In this document: positions 31,224 to 42,215 of the stretch, in pieces
How the letters are laid out: every line of letters starts with the position of its first letter
Position numbering within the stretch: position 1 is the first letter of the stretch
Source: Janthinobacterium lividum
GTDB taxonomy: Bacteria > Pseudomonadota > Gammaproteobacteria > Burkholderiales > Burkholderiaceae_D
Direction: 5' to 3'
Assembly: GCF_023509035.1 (NCBI RefSeq)
Contig: NZ_CP075583.1
Coordinates: 5,518,001 to 5,582,000, forward strand
Length of the DNA: 64,000 bases
The notes under the pieces: generated by a model
The model's database searches: none
What the model was told of the DNA's origin: nothing
Seen by the model: the letters and a program-made list of their open reading frames with translations, nothing else
Translations under genes and position numbers: made by a program

Positions 31224-33278
31224 CTACAAACCCCAGTTTTCCCGCAGCGCCTTCTCGAACTCTCCCGCCGGCAACGGCCGCGAGAACAAGTAACCCTGCA
31301 CTTCGTCACAGCCTGAACTCTTCAGGAAGGCCAGTTGCTCCGCCGTTTCCACGCCTTCCGCAATCACCTTGTGGTGCAGCTGCTGGGCGATGCTGATGAT
31401 GGTGCTGGCGATGGCGCAGTCGCTGGCGTCTGTCGGGATGCCGGTGGTGAAAGAACGGTCGATCTTTAAGGTGTCGATGGGGAAGCGTTTTAAATAGGAC
31501 AAGCTTGAATAGCCGGTGCCGAAATCGTCCAGCGACAGGGCCACGCCCAGCGCCGTGATGCGGTCCATGATGCCGATCACGCGCTCGATGTTGTGCATCA
31601 AGGTGCTTTCCGTGATTTCCAGTTCCAGCCAGGCTGCTTCCAGGCCGTAGCGGGCCAGGGTCGCCGCCACCCTGGCGGGCAGGGCTGCCGTGAATTCGCG
31701 CGCGGACACGTTGACGGCCAGGCGGATCGGCGGCAGGCCGGCCAGTTTCCACGCTTGCGCCTGGGCGCAGGCCGCTTCCAGTACCCATTCGCCCACTTGC
31801 ACCACCAGGCCCGTCGATTCGGCCAGGGGGATGAATTCGGCGGGCGGGATCATGCCGTGCTGCGGGTGGTGCCAGCGCACCAGCGCTTCGGCGCCGATGA
31901 TGCGGCCGCTGCCCAGCGCGTATTTCGGCTGGTAATGCAGCAGCAGTTGCTGTTCCGACAGGGCCTGGCGCAAGCCTGTTTCCAGGCGCATGCGTGCCTG
32001 CATGCCCAGGTTCATGTCCTGACTATAGAAGGCCACGCTTTCCGCTTCGCCGCCGCTGTCCTGCTTGGCCCGGTACATGGCGATGTCGGCCAGGCGCAGC
32101 AGGGTTTCCGCGTCCTGCCCGTCTTGCGGATAGACGCTGATGCCGATGCTGGCGCCCACGCGCAAGTCATGGCCTTCGATCAGGAACGGTTCCACCAGGG
32201 AAGCGAGCAGCTTTTGCGCCACCATGCTGGCCTCGAAATGCTGGCCGATGTCGAACAGGCCAACGGCGAACTCGTCGCCGCCCAGGCGCGCCACCAGGTC
32301 CTGGTCGCGCAAGGCATGGCGGAAACGCAGCGAGACTTGCCGCAGCAATTCGTCGCCTATGCGCCGGCCCAGGGTGTCGTTGATCAGCTTAAAACGGTTC
32401 AGGTCGATGAACAGCACGCAGCCGAGCATCTTGCTGCGCTGCGCCACGCTCAGGGCTTGGTCGACCAGCTTGGCCAGCAAGGTGCGATTCGGCAAGCTGG
32501 TCAGCGGGTCGTAATACGCCAGGTGGTGCAAGCGCTCTTCGGCCAGCTTGCGTTCCGTAATGTCCGTCAGGTAGGCGATGAGTCCGATGGGCTTGTCGTC
32601 CAGGTCTTGCAGCGGCGACAACGACAGGCTGGCCCAGAAGATCTCGCCTGACTTCTTTCGGCGGCGCACCTCCATCAGGCGTCCTCCCTGTTCCAGGAAG
32701 GCGTCGTGGAAACCCGTGTCTTCGTCGTCGTACAGGAACAGGATGTTGCGCCCTACGGCTTCCACCGAAGTGTAGCCGAACAGGCGCTCGGCGCCCTTGT
32801 TCCAGCTCGTGATGTAGCCCGTCAAGTCCATCGTCAGCACGGATTCGTGCAACTGGTCGAGGATTTGCGTCTGCTGCGCCAGCAAGGCTTCGACTTGCGC
32901 GTAGGCATGGGTCGAGCGTTGCGCCAGCGAATGCACTTGCAAGACGCCTGCCGTCAACGATGCCAGGCTGGCCAGGTGGCGGCGGTCGGCGTCGCTGTAC
33001 AGACTGCGTCCCGCCACGCTGTAATGACCGAAGCAGTGGCCGTCAAAATTGATTTCCTGCAGCAAGGCAGGCGTATCGAGGGGAAACGGTGCGGGCGACG
33101 CAGTTGACGTGGCGCCATCGGCGCTGGCCGCGGGCAGGAACTGGCCATGCGGGCTGGCCATCACGGCGCTGGCGATACGGCCCAGCTCAGCTACCAGCGC
33201 GGGGCCGCGCAAACGCACGACGGCATCGCACAGGGCGGCACTGTTACCAAGGAAATCCGACACCGGAAGCAGGGTCAT
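31224..33278 (-). CDS. Cyclic-di-GMP protein, GAF-like/PAS/GGDEF/EAL
   Basis: A 684-residue protein. The N-terminal ~180 residues resemble a GAF domain, followed by a PAS domain ([20 protein letters not shown] through [11 protein letters not shown]). The GGDEF domain has an intact [12 protein letters not shown], and the EAL domain has [11 protein letters not shown] and the later [10 protein letters not shown]. Both halves could be active, so net synthesis or breakdown of c-di-GMP cannot be told. The start at 33278 comes 1 base after the stop of the HDOD gene, so the two form an operon. An in-frame ATG upstream overlaps the HDOD gene and is unlikely. Confidence 0.9.
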   Translation of the reverse strand: MTLLPVSDFLGNSAALCDAVVRLRGPALVAELGRIASAVMASPHGQFLPAASADGATSTASPAPFPLDTPALLQEINFDGHCFGHYSVAGRSLYSDADRRHLASLASLTAGVLQVHSLAQRSTHAYAQVEALLAQQTQILDQLHESVLTMDLTGYITSWNKGAERLFGYTSVEAVGRNILFLYDDEDTGFHDAFLEQGGRLMEVRRRKKSGEIFWASLSLSPLQDLDDKPIGLIAYLTDITERKLAEERLHHLAYYDPLTSLPNRTLLAKLVDQALSVAQRSKMLGCVLFIDLNRFKLINDTLGRRIGDELLRQVSLRFRHALRDQDLVARLGGDEFAVGLFDIGQHFEASMVAQKLLASLVEPFLIEGHDLRVGASIGISVYPQDGQDAETLLRLADIAMYRAKQDSGGEAESVAFYSQDMNLGMQARMRLETGLRQALSEQQLLLHYQPKYALGSGRIIGAEALVRWHHPQHGMIPPAEFIPLAESTGLVVQVGEWVLEAACAQAQAWKLAGLPPIRLAVNVSAREFTAALPARVAATLARYGLEAAWLELEITESTLMHNIERVIGIMDRITALGVALSLDDFGTGYSSLSYLKRFPIDTLKIDRSFTTGIPTDASDCAIASTIISIAQQLHHKVIAEGVETAEQLAFLKSSGCDEVQGYLFSRPLPAGEFEKALRENWGL

Positions 33279-33279
33279 G

Positions 33280-34452
33280 CTAGAAGTTCCGGCTGACCTG
33301 GATGGCCCATTGGTGGGCCTGCAGCAGACTGCGCCAATAAGTTTCTCCATCGATGCCGGCGCGGCGCAAACCGCCGGACGCCGGCGTGGTGCTTTCGACC
33401 AGCGCCAGCAAGGTGCCCAGCTCTCCATTGCGTTCGAGCAAGGCGGCGCTCACTTCGGGCGCCAGGTTCAGGGTGGCGATGATGTCTGCCATCGGCATGC
33501 CCAGCAAGACGTCGAGCAGGGAAAACACGCCGGCCATGAAAGCCAGGTCTTGCGCGTCGCGGTCACCGCCGCGCAACTGGCACAGCGCTTCCATCTGCGC
33601 CGCGCGTACGGCCGCCAGCGGCAGCAGCGCGTGGATCTTGCCGTCATCTTGCTGGCGCGCGTACAACAGCAGTTGCAGCCAGCGCTGCAGCTGGCGCCGG
33701 CCCAGCAAGGTAATGGCCTGGCTGAAGCTGGTAATGGGCGCCGTGAAACCGAAGGCGGCTGAATTGACCAGTTTTAACAAATGATAGCTGAGCGATGGGT
33801 CTTGCTTGAGCGGCACTTCCAGCTCGTTCGCGTCGGCATCGCGGGCAAGCAAGCCCAGCAGCGCCAGCAGGCGGCGCCGCGACGTGGCGTCTTCCGGCTC
33901 GCTTTGCTGGCGCGCATGGTGCAGGGCGTAATCGCCGGCAAACCAGCTCACGCCGAGTTCTTGCAATGCGGCAAACTGCCCGGCGTCGACGATGTTGTAG
34001 GCCAGGTGCGGCCCCGCCAAGGGCAGCAGCTGATGCAGGGCCGGGCGTGCCCCGGCCGCGTCAAAGCTCAGCGCGCGCGCGTCGACCTGCGCCGCCGCCA
34101 CGGGACCGGCATCCGCGCCATCGAGAAGGATACGGTAGCCGGCGTCGCGCCATTGCCGGCATTTTTTCTGGATCTGCTTGTCGCCGGCAAGATGAGCCGG
34201 CAAACGGAAGATGGTGCGTTGCGGCGCCAGTTGCGCCAGCACGGCCTCGTCCACGCCATGCGGGTCGGCCAGGGGAATGATGCAGTCGAGCGGCGCCAGG
34301 AAGGCATACGCATCGGCAGCGGCCAGCACCGCCAGCAACGGCGCCGTCGAGGCCTGCGGTACTTGCAAGGTGACAGCGACCCACTCGTTATGAGCATTGG
34401 CAACTGCTTGTAATCCCACCAACGGAAACAGGTTTGATTCAGACGCTGACAT
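33280..34452 (-). CDS. EAL-like/HDOD signalling protein (YuxH type)
   Basis: A 390-residue protein starting [20 protein letters not shown]. The N-terminal half has a degenerate EAL-like fold without an EAL motif. The C-terminal half is an HDOD domain ([40 protein letters not shown]). Such proteins are usually non-catalytic adaptors in c-di-GMP or stress signalling. It lies directly upstream of the GGDEF/EAL gene. A longer frame starts at 34548, but the family start is at 34452. Confidence 0.85.
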   Translation of the reverse strand: MSASESNLFPLVGLQAVANAHNEWVAVTLQVPQASTAPLLAVLAAADAYAFLAPLDCIIPLADPHGVDEAVLAQLAPQRTIFRLPAHLAGDKQIQKKCRQWRDAGYRILLDGADAGPVAAAQVDARALSFDAAGARPALHQLLPLAGPHLAYNIVDAGQFAALQELGVSWFAGDYALHHARQQSEPEDATSRRRLLALLGLLARDADANELEVPLKQDPSLSYHLLKLVNSAAFGFTAPITSFSQAITLLGRRQLQRWLQLLLYARQQDDGKIHALLPLAAVRAAQMEALCQLRGGDRDAQDLAFMAGVFSLLDVLLGMPMADIIATLNLAPEVSAALLERNGELGTLLALVESTTPASGGLRRAGIDGETYWRSLLQAHQWAIQVSRNF

Positions 34453-34669
34453 CGGTATCTCAGTGTGGGTAGGGCGCCATAGTAAATAAACTGACCAGCC
34501 TTGGCAACCCTGGCCCGACAAGGATGCCATTTCGACAGCAAGAATCATTCTATCCGAATCTCACCCAGGAAACAGTTTAATTTTGGCAATAAATGTTCAA
34601 AAAAACATTCCCCCGGGAGACCCGCCTGTCATGCGGGTTTGACAAAGACACGGCGCCGCGCACGCCTTG

Positions 34670-35299
34670 TCAGGCGCTGCCGCCATGCGCGTGCTCGACC
34701 GCGTATTTGATCAATTCAGCCTGCCCTTCGATGCCCAGCTTGCGCTTGATGTTCAGGCGGTGCGTCTCTACCGTGCGCACACTCAGGTCCAGTACGCGGG
34801 CGATCTGCTTGTTCGACTGGCCCGCCGCGATGTGCTGCAGCACCTGCTGCTCGCGCGTGGTGAGGAAGGAATCGTGGACTTGCGGGCGCGACAGTTGCCG
34901 CGCCAGGGCCGCGCTGTAATAGATGCCGCCGGACATCACCGTCTCGATGGCGAAGACGATATCTTTCCCTGGAGCATCCTTGAGCACATAGCCGCGCGCG
35001 CCCGCAGCGATGGCTTGCGACACGTATTCGAGCTTGTCGTGCATGGACAGTATCAGCACGGCAATCTCTGGAAACGCCTGCTTGAACAGCGCGGTTGCTT
35101 CAATCCCATTCGTGCCGCGCATATTGATATCCATCAGCACGAGATCCACCTGGTGCGCGCGCGCCTGGGCCAGGGCTTCGTCGGCGCCGCCCGCCTCGGC
35201 CACCACGTCGAAATGCGCCACCGCTTCCAGGCGCGCGCGCAAGCCGTCGCGTACGAGGGGATGGTCGTCCACCAGCAGGATGTTGATCTTTTCGGTCAT
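34670..35299 (-). CDS. NarL/FixJ-type response regulator
   Basis: A 209-residue protein. Receiver domain with D11-D12 and phospho-acceptor D57 (VLMDINMRGTNGIEA), then a LuxR-type HTH (LTTREQQVLQHIAAGQSNKQ, VRTVETHRLNIKRKLG). Its ATG overlaps the stop of the kinase gene (ATGA), so the pair is one operon and very probably cognate. It is divergent from the cstA-like transporter, the likely target. Confidence 0.94.
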   Translation of the reverse strand: MTEKINILLVDDHPLVRDGLRARLEAVAHFDVVAEAGGADEALAQARAHQVDLVLMDINMRGTNGIEATALFKQAFPEIAVLILSMHDKLEYVSQAIAAGARGYVLKDAPGKDIVFAIETVMSGGIYYSAALARQLSRPQVHDSFLTTREQQVLQHIAAGQSNKQIARVLDLSVRTVETHRLNIKRKLGIEGQAELIKYAVEHAHGGSA

Positions 35300-36684
35300 G
35301 TCTGTGTATTTATCAGTGTGTGGGGAGGAAGGCCAAGTCGCGCCAGCACCAGGGTGCCGGCCGGAGACGAGGTGATGTGCAGGCTGCCGCCGATGGCTTC
35401 CATGCGTTCCGTCATGTTGCGCAAGCCGATGCCGCGCTGCGGATGCAGGGCGATGCCGTTGAAGTCGAAGCCGCCGCCATTATCCTGGATGCGCAATTCG
35501 ACCGCCTTGCCCGCCTCGTGCAGGCTCACTTCCACGCCGCTGGCGTGGGCATGGCGCTCGCAATTGGTCAGCGCTTCCTGGGCGATGCGAAACAGCACGG
35601 TATTCACCATGTCGGGCAAGCCCTCGCCCGCCGCCACCGGGCTGGCCGTGAAACTGGCTTGCGCGCTGCTGCTGTCGTTAAACTCATGCACGAGGTGGTC
35701 GAGCGCGGCGGCCAGGCCCAGGTCATCGAGGATGGCCGGGCGCAGGTTGTGCGAAATGCGCCGCACCTCGCCCAGCACCTTGTTCAGTTGCTCGGCGGCC
35801 CGCTCGAAAGTAGCTGGCGCCTTTTCTTTTTGCTCGGCATTGCCGCCCAGGCGCGCGATGCCCGCCTCGATCTGCAGCTTGATCGACACCAGCCACTGGC
35901 TGATGCCGTCATGCAAGTCGCGCGACAGGCGCGCCCGCTCTTCTTCCTGCGATTCGACGACCCGCTGCGCCAGCACTTTCAGCTTGGCGTCGGCCACGCG
36001 CAATTCGCGCAGGTTCAGCACCAGGCCGCAGGCGGCCACCAGCAGGGAGCCGAGGATGGCGATGGCGGCGATCAGTTCCATGGTCGAGCGGATATTGCGC
36101 GACTGCTGGGCGTCGACCTTGGCCAGCGCCTGGTCCACGTCATCCATATAAATACCCGTACCCATCATCCAGCCCCATTCCGGCATCAAAATCACATAGC
36201 CGAGCTTGGGCGCGGACTTGTTCGTCGACGGCTTGATCCAGTTGTAACGCTCGAAGCCGCCGCCGCTCTTCGCCCGCTGCATCAGGCGCTGGATGGTCAG
36301 ATTGCCGTCGGCGTCGCGCAACTCCCACAGATTCTGCCCCACCAGTTCGGGCTGGCGCGGATGCATCAGCGACTTGCCCTGCAAATCATAGATGAAGAAA
36401 TAACCATCGTCGCCATAGCTGAGAGCGGACAGGATGCGCTTGGCCTCCTCTTGCGTGGCGGCATCCTTGCGTCCCGACTGGTATAGGGAAGCGATGGAAT
36501 GGCTGGCCAGGGTCACGTAATGCTTGAGTTCGGCTTCCTTGCTGGCCAAATACGCTTGCTGGATGGTGGCGCGCTGTTGCTCGGCCAGGGTAATGGCCTG
36601 GTGCCGCACGGCAAATGCGATGGCGCACAGGGCGAGTATGAGCGGCGTAAGGGCCAGGAAGATGACTTTCTGTCTGAGTTTCAT
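35296..36684 (-). CDS. Cache-domain sensor histidine kinase (NarX/HisKA_3 type)
   Basis: A 462-residue protein. TM1 (VIFLALTPLILALCAIAFAV), then a periplasmic single-Cache domain (YGDDGYFFIYDLQGKSLMHP, a motif of sCache sensors for small organic acids), TM2 (LIAAIAILGSLLVAACGLVL), HisKA_3 with the phospho-His in RLSRDLHDGISQWL, and HATPase (EALTNCERHAHASG, GIGLRNMTERME). Small-carboxylate sensing by such Cache domains, plus the divergent CstA-family transporter, suggests sensing of pyruvate or a related acid. That is inference. Confidence 0.92.
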   Translation of the reverse strand: MKLRQKVIFLALTPLILALCAIAFAVRHQAITLAEQQRATIQQAYLASKEAELKHYVTLASHSIASLYQSGRKDAATQEEAKRILSALSYGDDGYFFIYDLQGKSLMHPRQPELVGQNLWELRDADGNLTIQRLMQRAKSGGGFERYNWIKPSTNKSAPKLGYVILMPEWGWMMGTGIYMDDVDQALAKVDAQQSRNIRSTMELIAAIAILGSLLVAACGLVLNLRELRVADAKLKVLAQRVVESQEEERARLSRDLHDGISQWLVSIKLQIEAGIARLGGNAEQKEKAPATFERAAEQLNKVLGEVRRISHNLRPAILDDLGLAAALDHLVHEFNDSSSAQASFTASPVAAGEGLPDMVNTVLFRIAQEALTNCERHAHASGVEVSLHEAGKAVELRIQDNGGGFDFNGIALHPQRGIGLRNMTERMEAIGGSLHITSSPAGTLVLARLGLPPHTLINTQT

Positions 36685-36753
36685 GGCCTGGCGCTCCGGC
36701 GGCGTCGATGCTGGTGGGAATGCGTGATTTTACGTCGCGGCGCCGCGATAGCT

Positions 36754-36785
36754 CTGCGTAGTAATACTGAGCGTTACTGCGTAGT
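36754..36785. promoter_or_regulatory. Direct repeats CTGCGTAGT, candidate regulator site
   Basis: CTGCGTAGT occurs at 36754-36762 and 36777-36785, start-to-start distance 23 bp (about two helical turns), within the 246-bp interval between the divergent kinase and transporter genes. An inverted AGTAA/TTACT lies between. Duplicated sites in a divergent control region suit binding by the NarL-type regulator encoded next door. Confidence 0.4.
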
Positions 36786-36930
36786 CGTGCGCTTGCGGCA
36801 ATTATACGATTCCTGAATACTCGCCATAAGCTGCAGATACACCAAAAAGTAACACCCAAACTGGCGACGACCAGGCTCGGCAGCACACATCATCGCACGG
36901 CACAGCGCCCGTCAAATCTCTGGAGGAAGC

Positions 36931-38991
36931 ATGAACCGCATTTTCAAACAGCTCGGCTGGGCAGCGCTTGCGCTGGCAGGCGCCGGGTCCCTGGGCGTTG
37001 TCGCCCTGCAACGTGGCGAACCGATCAGCGCGATCTGGATCGTCATCGCCGCCGTCTGCGTCTACCTGATCGCCTACCGTTTCTACAGCCTGTTCATTGC
37101 CGACAAGGTGCTGGGCCTGGACGCGCGCCGCATGACGCCCGCCTTCAAGCACAACGATGGCCTGGACCACGTGCCGACCAACAAATATGTGCTGTTCGGC
37201 CACCATTTCGCGGCGATTGCCGGCGCCGGCCCCCTGGTCGGCCCCGTGCTGGCCGCGCAGATGGGCTATTTGCCCGGCATGCTGTGGATACTGGCGGGTG
37301 TCGTGTTTGCGGGCGCCGTGCAGGATTTCATCGTGCTGTTCATTTCCATGCGCCGCGATGGCCGCTCCTTGGGCGACCTGATCAAGGCTGAACTGGGCGA
37401 GATTCCCGGCATGATCGCCTTGCTCGGCTGCTTCATGATCATGGTCATCATCCTGGCCGTGCTGGCCTTGATCGTCGTCAAGGCGCTGACCGGTTCCCCA
37501 TGGGGCAGCTTCACCGTGATGGCGACAATTCCCATCGCCCTGTTCATGGGCGTGTACTCGCGCTTCATCCGCGTGGGCCGCATCGGCGAAATCTCCATCA
37601 TCGGCTTTGTCTTGCTGATGCTGGCCATCATCGGCGGCCAGTACGTGCAGGAACACGCGGTGCTGGGCCCGATGTTCACGTTCACGGGCACGGAATTGAC
37701 GTGGATGCTGATCGGCTACGGCTTCATCGCTTCGGTCCTGCCCGTGTGGCTGCTGCTGGCGCCGCGCGACTACCTGTCGACTTTCTTGAAAATCGGCACC
37801 ATCCTGGGCCTGGCCATCGGCATCATCGTCGTCGCGCCTTACCTGAAAATGCCGGCCATGACCAAGTTCATCGACGGCTCCGGCCCCGTCTGGTCGGGCA
37901 ATCTGTTCCCCTTCCTGTTCATTACGATTGCCTGCGGCGCCGTCTCCGGCTTCCACGCGCTGATTTCCTCGGGCACCACACCGAAGATGATTGAAAACGA
38001 AAGCCATGCCCGCTTCATCGGCTATGGCGCCATGCTGATGGAATCGTTCGTCGCCATCATGGCCCTGGTGGCCGCCTCGACCATCGAGCCAGGCATCTAT
38101 TTCGCCATGAACAGCCCGGCCGCCCTGATCGGCACCACAGCCGAGTCCGCCGCACAGGCGATCTCGCAATGGGGCTTCTACGTGACGCCGGAAATGCTGA
38201 CGCAGACGGCCAAGGACGTTGGCGAGCACAGCATCATCTCGCGCGCCGGCGGCGCACCGACCCTGGCGGTCGGCATGGCGCAGATTCTCTCCGGCGCCAT
38301 CGGCGGCAAGGCCATGATGGCCTTCTGGTACCACTTCGCCATCCTGTTTGAAGCGCTGTTCATCCTGACGGCCGTCGATGCGGGCACGCGTGCCGGCCGC
38401 TTCATGCTGCAAGACTTGCTGGGCAGCTTCGTGCCAGCGCTGAAACAGACGGAAAACGTCATCGCCAACCTGCTGGCCACGGGCCTGTGCGTGGCGGCCT
38501 GGGGCTACTTCCTGTACCAGGGCGTGGTCGACCCATTGGGCGGCATCAACACCTTGTGGCCGCTGTTCGGCATCGCCAACCAGATGCTGGCGGCGATTGC
38601 GCTGATCCTCGGCACCTGCGTGCTGTTCAAAATGAAAAAGGGCCAGTATGCGTGGGTGACCATCACGCCGACCATCTGGCTGCTGCTGTGCACACTGACG
38701 GCCGGCTGGCAAAAGATTTTCGACGCCAATCCGCGCGTCGGCTTCCTGGCGCATGCGAAGAAATATTCGGCGGCACTCGATGAAGGCACCCTGCTGGCGC
38801 CGGCCAAATCGGTAGCGCAGATGCAGCAAATCATTTTCAACGATTACCTCGACGCGGGCCTGGCCGCCTTCTTCGTCATCGTCGTGATCAGCGTGCTGTT
38901 CTTCGGCATCCGCACCATCCTGAAGGCGCGCGCCGACAGCCGTCCAAGCACCAAGGAAACGCCGTTCCAGGCCATGCCCACGGTGCAATGA
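36931..38991 (+). CDS. cstA: CstA-family carbon starvation/pyruvate transporter
   Basis: A 686-residue membrane protein with many transmembrane segments. Family motifs: HFAAIAGAGPLVGPVLAAQM, AGVVFAGAVQDFIVLFISMR and ISSGTTPKMIENESHARFIG. E. coli homologues CstA (701) and BtsT (716) import pyruvate and possibly peptides. A strong GGAGG site precedes the ATG by 5 bases. The YbdD/YjiX partner overlaps the end (ATGA), as in E. coli. Substrate is inferred from the family; either CstA or BtsT could be the closer match. Confidence 0.93.
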   Translation: MNRIFKQLGWAALALAGAGSLGVVALQRGEPISAIWIVIAAVCVYLIAYRFYSLFIADKVLGLDARRMTPAFKHNDGLDHVPTNKYVLFGHHFAAIAGAGPLVGPVLAAQMGYLPGMLWILAGVVFAGAVQDFIVLFISMRRDGRSLGDLIKAELGEIPGMIALLGCFMIMVIILAVLALIVVKALTGSPWGSFTVMATIPIALFMGVYSRFIRVGRIGEISIIGFVLLMLAIIGGQYVQEHAVLGPMFTFTGTELTWMLIGYGFIASVLPVWLLLAPRDYLSTFLKIGTILGLAIGIIVVAPYLKMPAMTKFIDGSGPVWSGNLFPFLFITIACGAVSGFHALISSGTTPKMIENESHARFIGYGAMLMESFVAIMALVAASTIEPGIYFAMNSPAALIGTTAESAAQAISQWGFYVTPEMLTQTAKDVGEHSIISRAGGAPTLAVGMAQILSGAIGGKAMMAFWYHFAILFEALFILTAVDAGTRAGRFMLQDLLGSFVPALKQTENVIANLLATGLCVAAWGYFLYQGVVDPLGGINTLWPLFGIANQMLAAIALILGTCVLFKMKKGQYAWVTITPTIWLLLCTLTAGWQKIFDANPRVGFLAHAKKYSAALDEGTLLAPAKSVAQMQQIIFNDYLDAGLAAFFVIVVISVLFFGIRTILKARADSRPSTKETPFQAMPTVQ

Positions 38992-39191
38992 TGATAGACG
39001 AAATCATCAAGGCTGGACGGTATCTGGGGCAAAGCATGCGACTCATGTGCGGCTTGCCCGAGTACGACACCTACGTGGCGCACCGGGAAGTGACCCATCC
39101 CGGCGAGCCGATGATGACGTATGAAGAGTTCTTCCGCGAACGGCAGGAAGCCCGCTATGGCGGCGCTGGAAAACGTGGTGGTTGTTGTTAG
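38988..39191 (+). CDS. YbdD/YjiX family small protein
   Basis: A 67-residue protein with YLGQSMRLMCGLPEYDTYVA then HREVTHPGEPMMTYEEFFRE, the recognisable DUF466 sequence. It always follows CstA-family transporters and is thought to be needed for their function. The ATG overlaps the cstA stop; a second ATG is at 38991. The C-terminus ends CC after a Gly/Arg-rich tail. Confidence 0.93.
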   Translation: MMIDEIIKAGRYLGQSMRLMCGLPEYDTYVAHREVTHPGEPMMTYEEFFRERQEARYGGAGKRGGCC

Positions 39192-39200
39192 CGTAAATGC

Positions 39201-39229
39201 TGAGGTCAGACCCACCGGGTCTGACCTCA
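39201..39229 (+). terminator. Hairpin after cstA-ybdD
   Basis: TGAGGTCAGACCC-ACC-GGGTCTGACCTCA is a perfect 13-bp stem 9 bases after the ybdD stop. It is followed by TTGTTGCGTTGTTTT, a loose T-rich tail. It probably ends the operon, although the same GGTCAGACC core occurs elsewhere (50459-50522), so it may also be a dispersed repeat. Confidence 0.55.
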
Positions 39230-39375
39230 TTGTTGCGTTGTTTTACCTCTCCGTAAGTTCCCCTCCCCTCTCCTCCCTTAGACCCACATCAACATCGGGG
39301 TGTGTCTTCGCGTCTATATTTTTCCAATAGGCATTAAAAAACAGTCAACTGGCCGACCGGAGGAGCGCCGCAACC

Positions 39376-42214
39376 ATGTTCAATTTCCAACGCTCCAGCA
39401 TCAGCCAGAAGCTGACCATGATTTCGGTGCTGTCGTCGGGCTGCGCGCTGCTGCTGGTGTTCGTGGCGTTTGCGCTGACGTCCGTGCTCAGCCACAAGAA
39501 TGATGAAGGCAAGCAATTGCTGTCCCTGGCGGGGGTGATCGGTGCCGCCAGCGCGGCGCCCTTGCTGGTGGGTAAATCGGCACAGCCGCAGGCGGAACAG
39601 GTGCTGGCCGCGCTGGCCGCGCGCGACGAGGTGGCCCAGGCGGCCCTGTTCGACCGGGGTGGGCGCCTGTTCGCCCTGTACCGCGCGCCGCAGCACGCGG
39701 ACGGCCTGGCGGCGCCGGAAGACATGGACCCGGCCCTGCTGGCCGACATGGCCGTGCAGCCCGTCACGCAAGGCGCGGGCACGACCCTGTCGCCGGCCAT
39801 GCGCTTGTACCGTCCCGTCTACCGGCCAGGCGAGCCACAACAGATCATCGGCGCCGTGCTGATCGAGGCCGACCTGAACCACATGTGGCGCGACATCGGC
39901 CACCATGTGGGCGCCATCGGCGGCGCCACCGTGCTGTCCTTCCTGATCGCCGTCTTTCTCGCGCGGCGCTTTAAAAGCGTGATCGCCGAACCGATCACCA
40001 AGCTGATCGATACGGCGCAAAAAGTGTCGAGCAGCCAGACCTACAGCCACCGCATCGCGCACCAGCGCAGCGATGAGCTGGGTGTGCTGATCGACAGTTT
40101 TAACGACATGCTGGCGCAGATCGACAGCCGCGACAGCACCCTGGCCAATTACCGCGACCAGCTCGAGCGCCAGGTGGGCGTGCGCACGGCGCAGCTGGAA
40201 AAGGCCAAGGATGCGGCCGAGGCAGCCAGCCAGGCGAAAAGCGCCTTCCTCGCTACCATGAGCCATGAAATCCGCACGCCCATGAATGGCGTACTGGGCA
40301 TGACGGAGCTGCTGCTGGCCAGTCCTTTGAGCCCGCAGCAGCGACACTACACGAGCATGGTGCAGCGCTCGGGACAGAATTTGCTGGTGATCATCAACGA
40401 CATCCTCGACTTTTCCAAGATCGAGGCAGGCAAGCTGAGCGTGGAATACATCCGCTTCAATTTCCGCGAGCTGCTCGACGATATAGAACACGTGTTCGCG
40501 CCGCAGGCGGAAGCGAAAAATATCAGCCTGGAATTCGACATCGCGTATGACATTCCCATCGCCATCTGCGGCGACCCCAACCGTTTGCGCCAGATCATCG
40601 TCAATCTGCTGGGCAATGCCATCAAGTTCACGGAAACGGGCAAGGTCACCGTGAAAGTGGCAGTGTGCAGCGAGGATGCGCCCAGCGTGGGCTTGCGCTT
40701 CGAGGTGCACGACACGGGCATCGGCGTATCAAACGAGGCGCAGACGCGCATCTTCGAATCGTTCTCGCAGGCGGATGGCTCGACCACGCGCAAGCACGGC
40801 GGCACGGGCCTGGGACTGACGATCTCGAAACAGCTGGTGGAGCTGATGGGCGGCACTATCGGCGTCGATAATGCTTTAACGCAAGGATCGATCTTCTGGT
40901 TCGAAGTAAATTTCGATAAGCGGCGGGTCGACAGCGATGACCCGTCCTTCAACCTGAAAACCACGCGAGGGTTACGCGCCTTGATCGTCGACCACACACC
41001 CGCCACGCGCGCCGTGCTGGAGCGGCAACTGGCCAGCTGGCACATCGTCAGCGACAGCGCCGGCACGGCCAGCGACTGCCTGGGCAAGCTGCGCGCGGCC
41101 GCCCAGGCGGGCACACCGTATGGCGTGGCCATGCTCGACATGGAATTGCCACGCACCAGCGGCCTGGCCCTGGCCGCCACCATCAAGAGCGATCCACTGC
41201 TGGCCGACCTCAAATTACTGCTGCTGAGCACGGAACAGGCGGCGGCCGACCCCGTGCAGCGGCGCGAGGCCGGCGTGGCCTTCCAGCTGATCAAGCCAGC
41301 CCGCGAATGCGACCTGTTCGATTGCATCGTCACGCCGCCGCGCGCCAGCGACAGCCTGCGCATCCATCCGCCGCACGCAGCGCGGCAGTGGGCCGGCGCC
41401 AGCGCCGCCGCGTGCTGCTGGCCGAGGACAATCCCGTCAACGTGGAAGTGGCGCTGGCCATGCTCGACAGCCTGGGCCTGGACGTGGTCTGCGCGCGCAA
41501 CGGCGAAGAAGCCTTGCAGGCGGCGCAGGCCGAGGATTTCGATTTGATCCTGATGGATTGTCAGATGCCCGTGATGGATGGCTTTGCCGCCACGGCGGAA
41601 ATCCGCCGCCATGAACAGCAGTGCGGCCACGCGCGCGTGCTGCCCATCGTCGCCATCACAGCCAATGCGCTGCAGGGCGACCGCGAAGCATGCCTGGCGG
41701 CCGGCATGGACGATTACCTGAGCAAACCATTCACGCAGCAAGACCTGGGCCATACGATCGCGCGCTGGATCACCCTGCCGCGCGCGGCCAGCGTGCACCA
41801 CAGCGAACTGCAGGAGGCATCGCCGGAGGTGCCGCCGCCGGCGCCCGCCCCCCAGCGGGCCAGCCGCTGAACCGGCAGGCGCTGGAAAATATCCGCGCCC
41901 TGTCGCGCGCCGATGGCGATGCGCTGCTCGAGCGGGTCATCCTCGCTTTCACCAGCGAAACACCGCGCCAACTGGCGGCCATGCGCGTAGCGATTGCCGG
42001 CGCGGATGCGGAAGCGCTGCGCAAGGTGGCGCACAGTCTCAAGTCCGGCAGCGCCAACGTGGGCGCAGATGGCCTGGCGCAGCTGTGCAAGGAAATGGAA
42101 AAACTGGGCCGCGCCGGCAGCACCGAGGGCGCAGCTCCCCTGCTGCTGCAGATGCAACAAGCCTTCCAGGCCGTACGCGAATCGCTGAACGCCATCCTCG
42201 TGAAGGAACACTGA
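39376..42214 (+). CDS. BarA-like hybrid histidine kinase (HK-REC-REC-Hpt), frame broken twice
   Basis: N-terminal TM and periplasmic CHASE8-like sensor, second TM ([16 protein letters not shown]), HAMP, HisKA ([20 protein letters not shown]), HATPase ([30 protein letters not shown]), a receiver with a weakened acidic pocket ([18 protein letters not shown]), a complete receiver ([25 protein letters not shown]) and an Hpt domain ([14 protein letters not shown]). One-base losses in two inter-domain linkers, in 41345-41402 and at the C-run 41848-41853, put the last two domains in successive -1 frames. If repaired it would be ~946 residues. Sequence error is likely. Confidence 0.82.
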
Positions 42215-42215
42215 C

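Noticed and set aside
34667..36151. A 494-codon plus-strand open frame
   Set aside because: Antisense to the response regulator and kinase, both of which have complete family motifs.
36802..38988. A 728-codon minus-strand open frame
   Set aside because: Antisense to cstA; long frames are common opposite GC-rich genes and the product has no recognisable motif.
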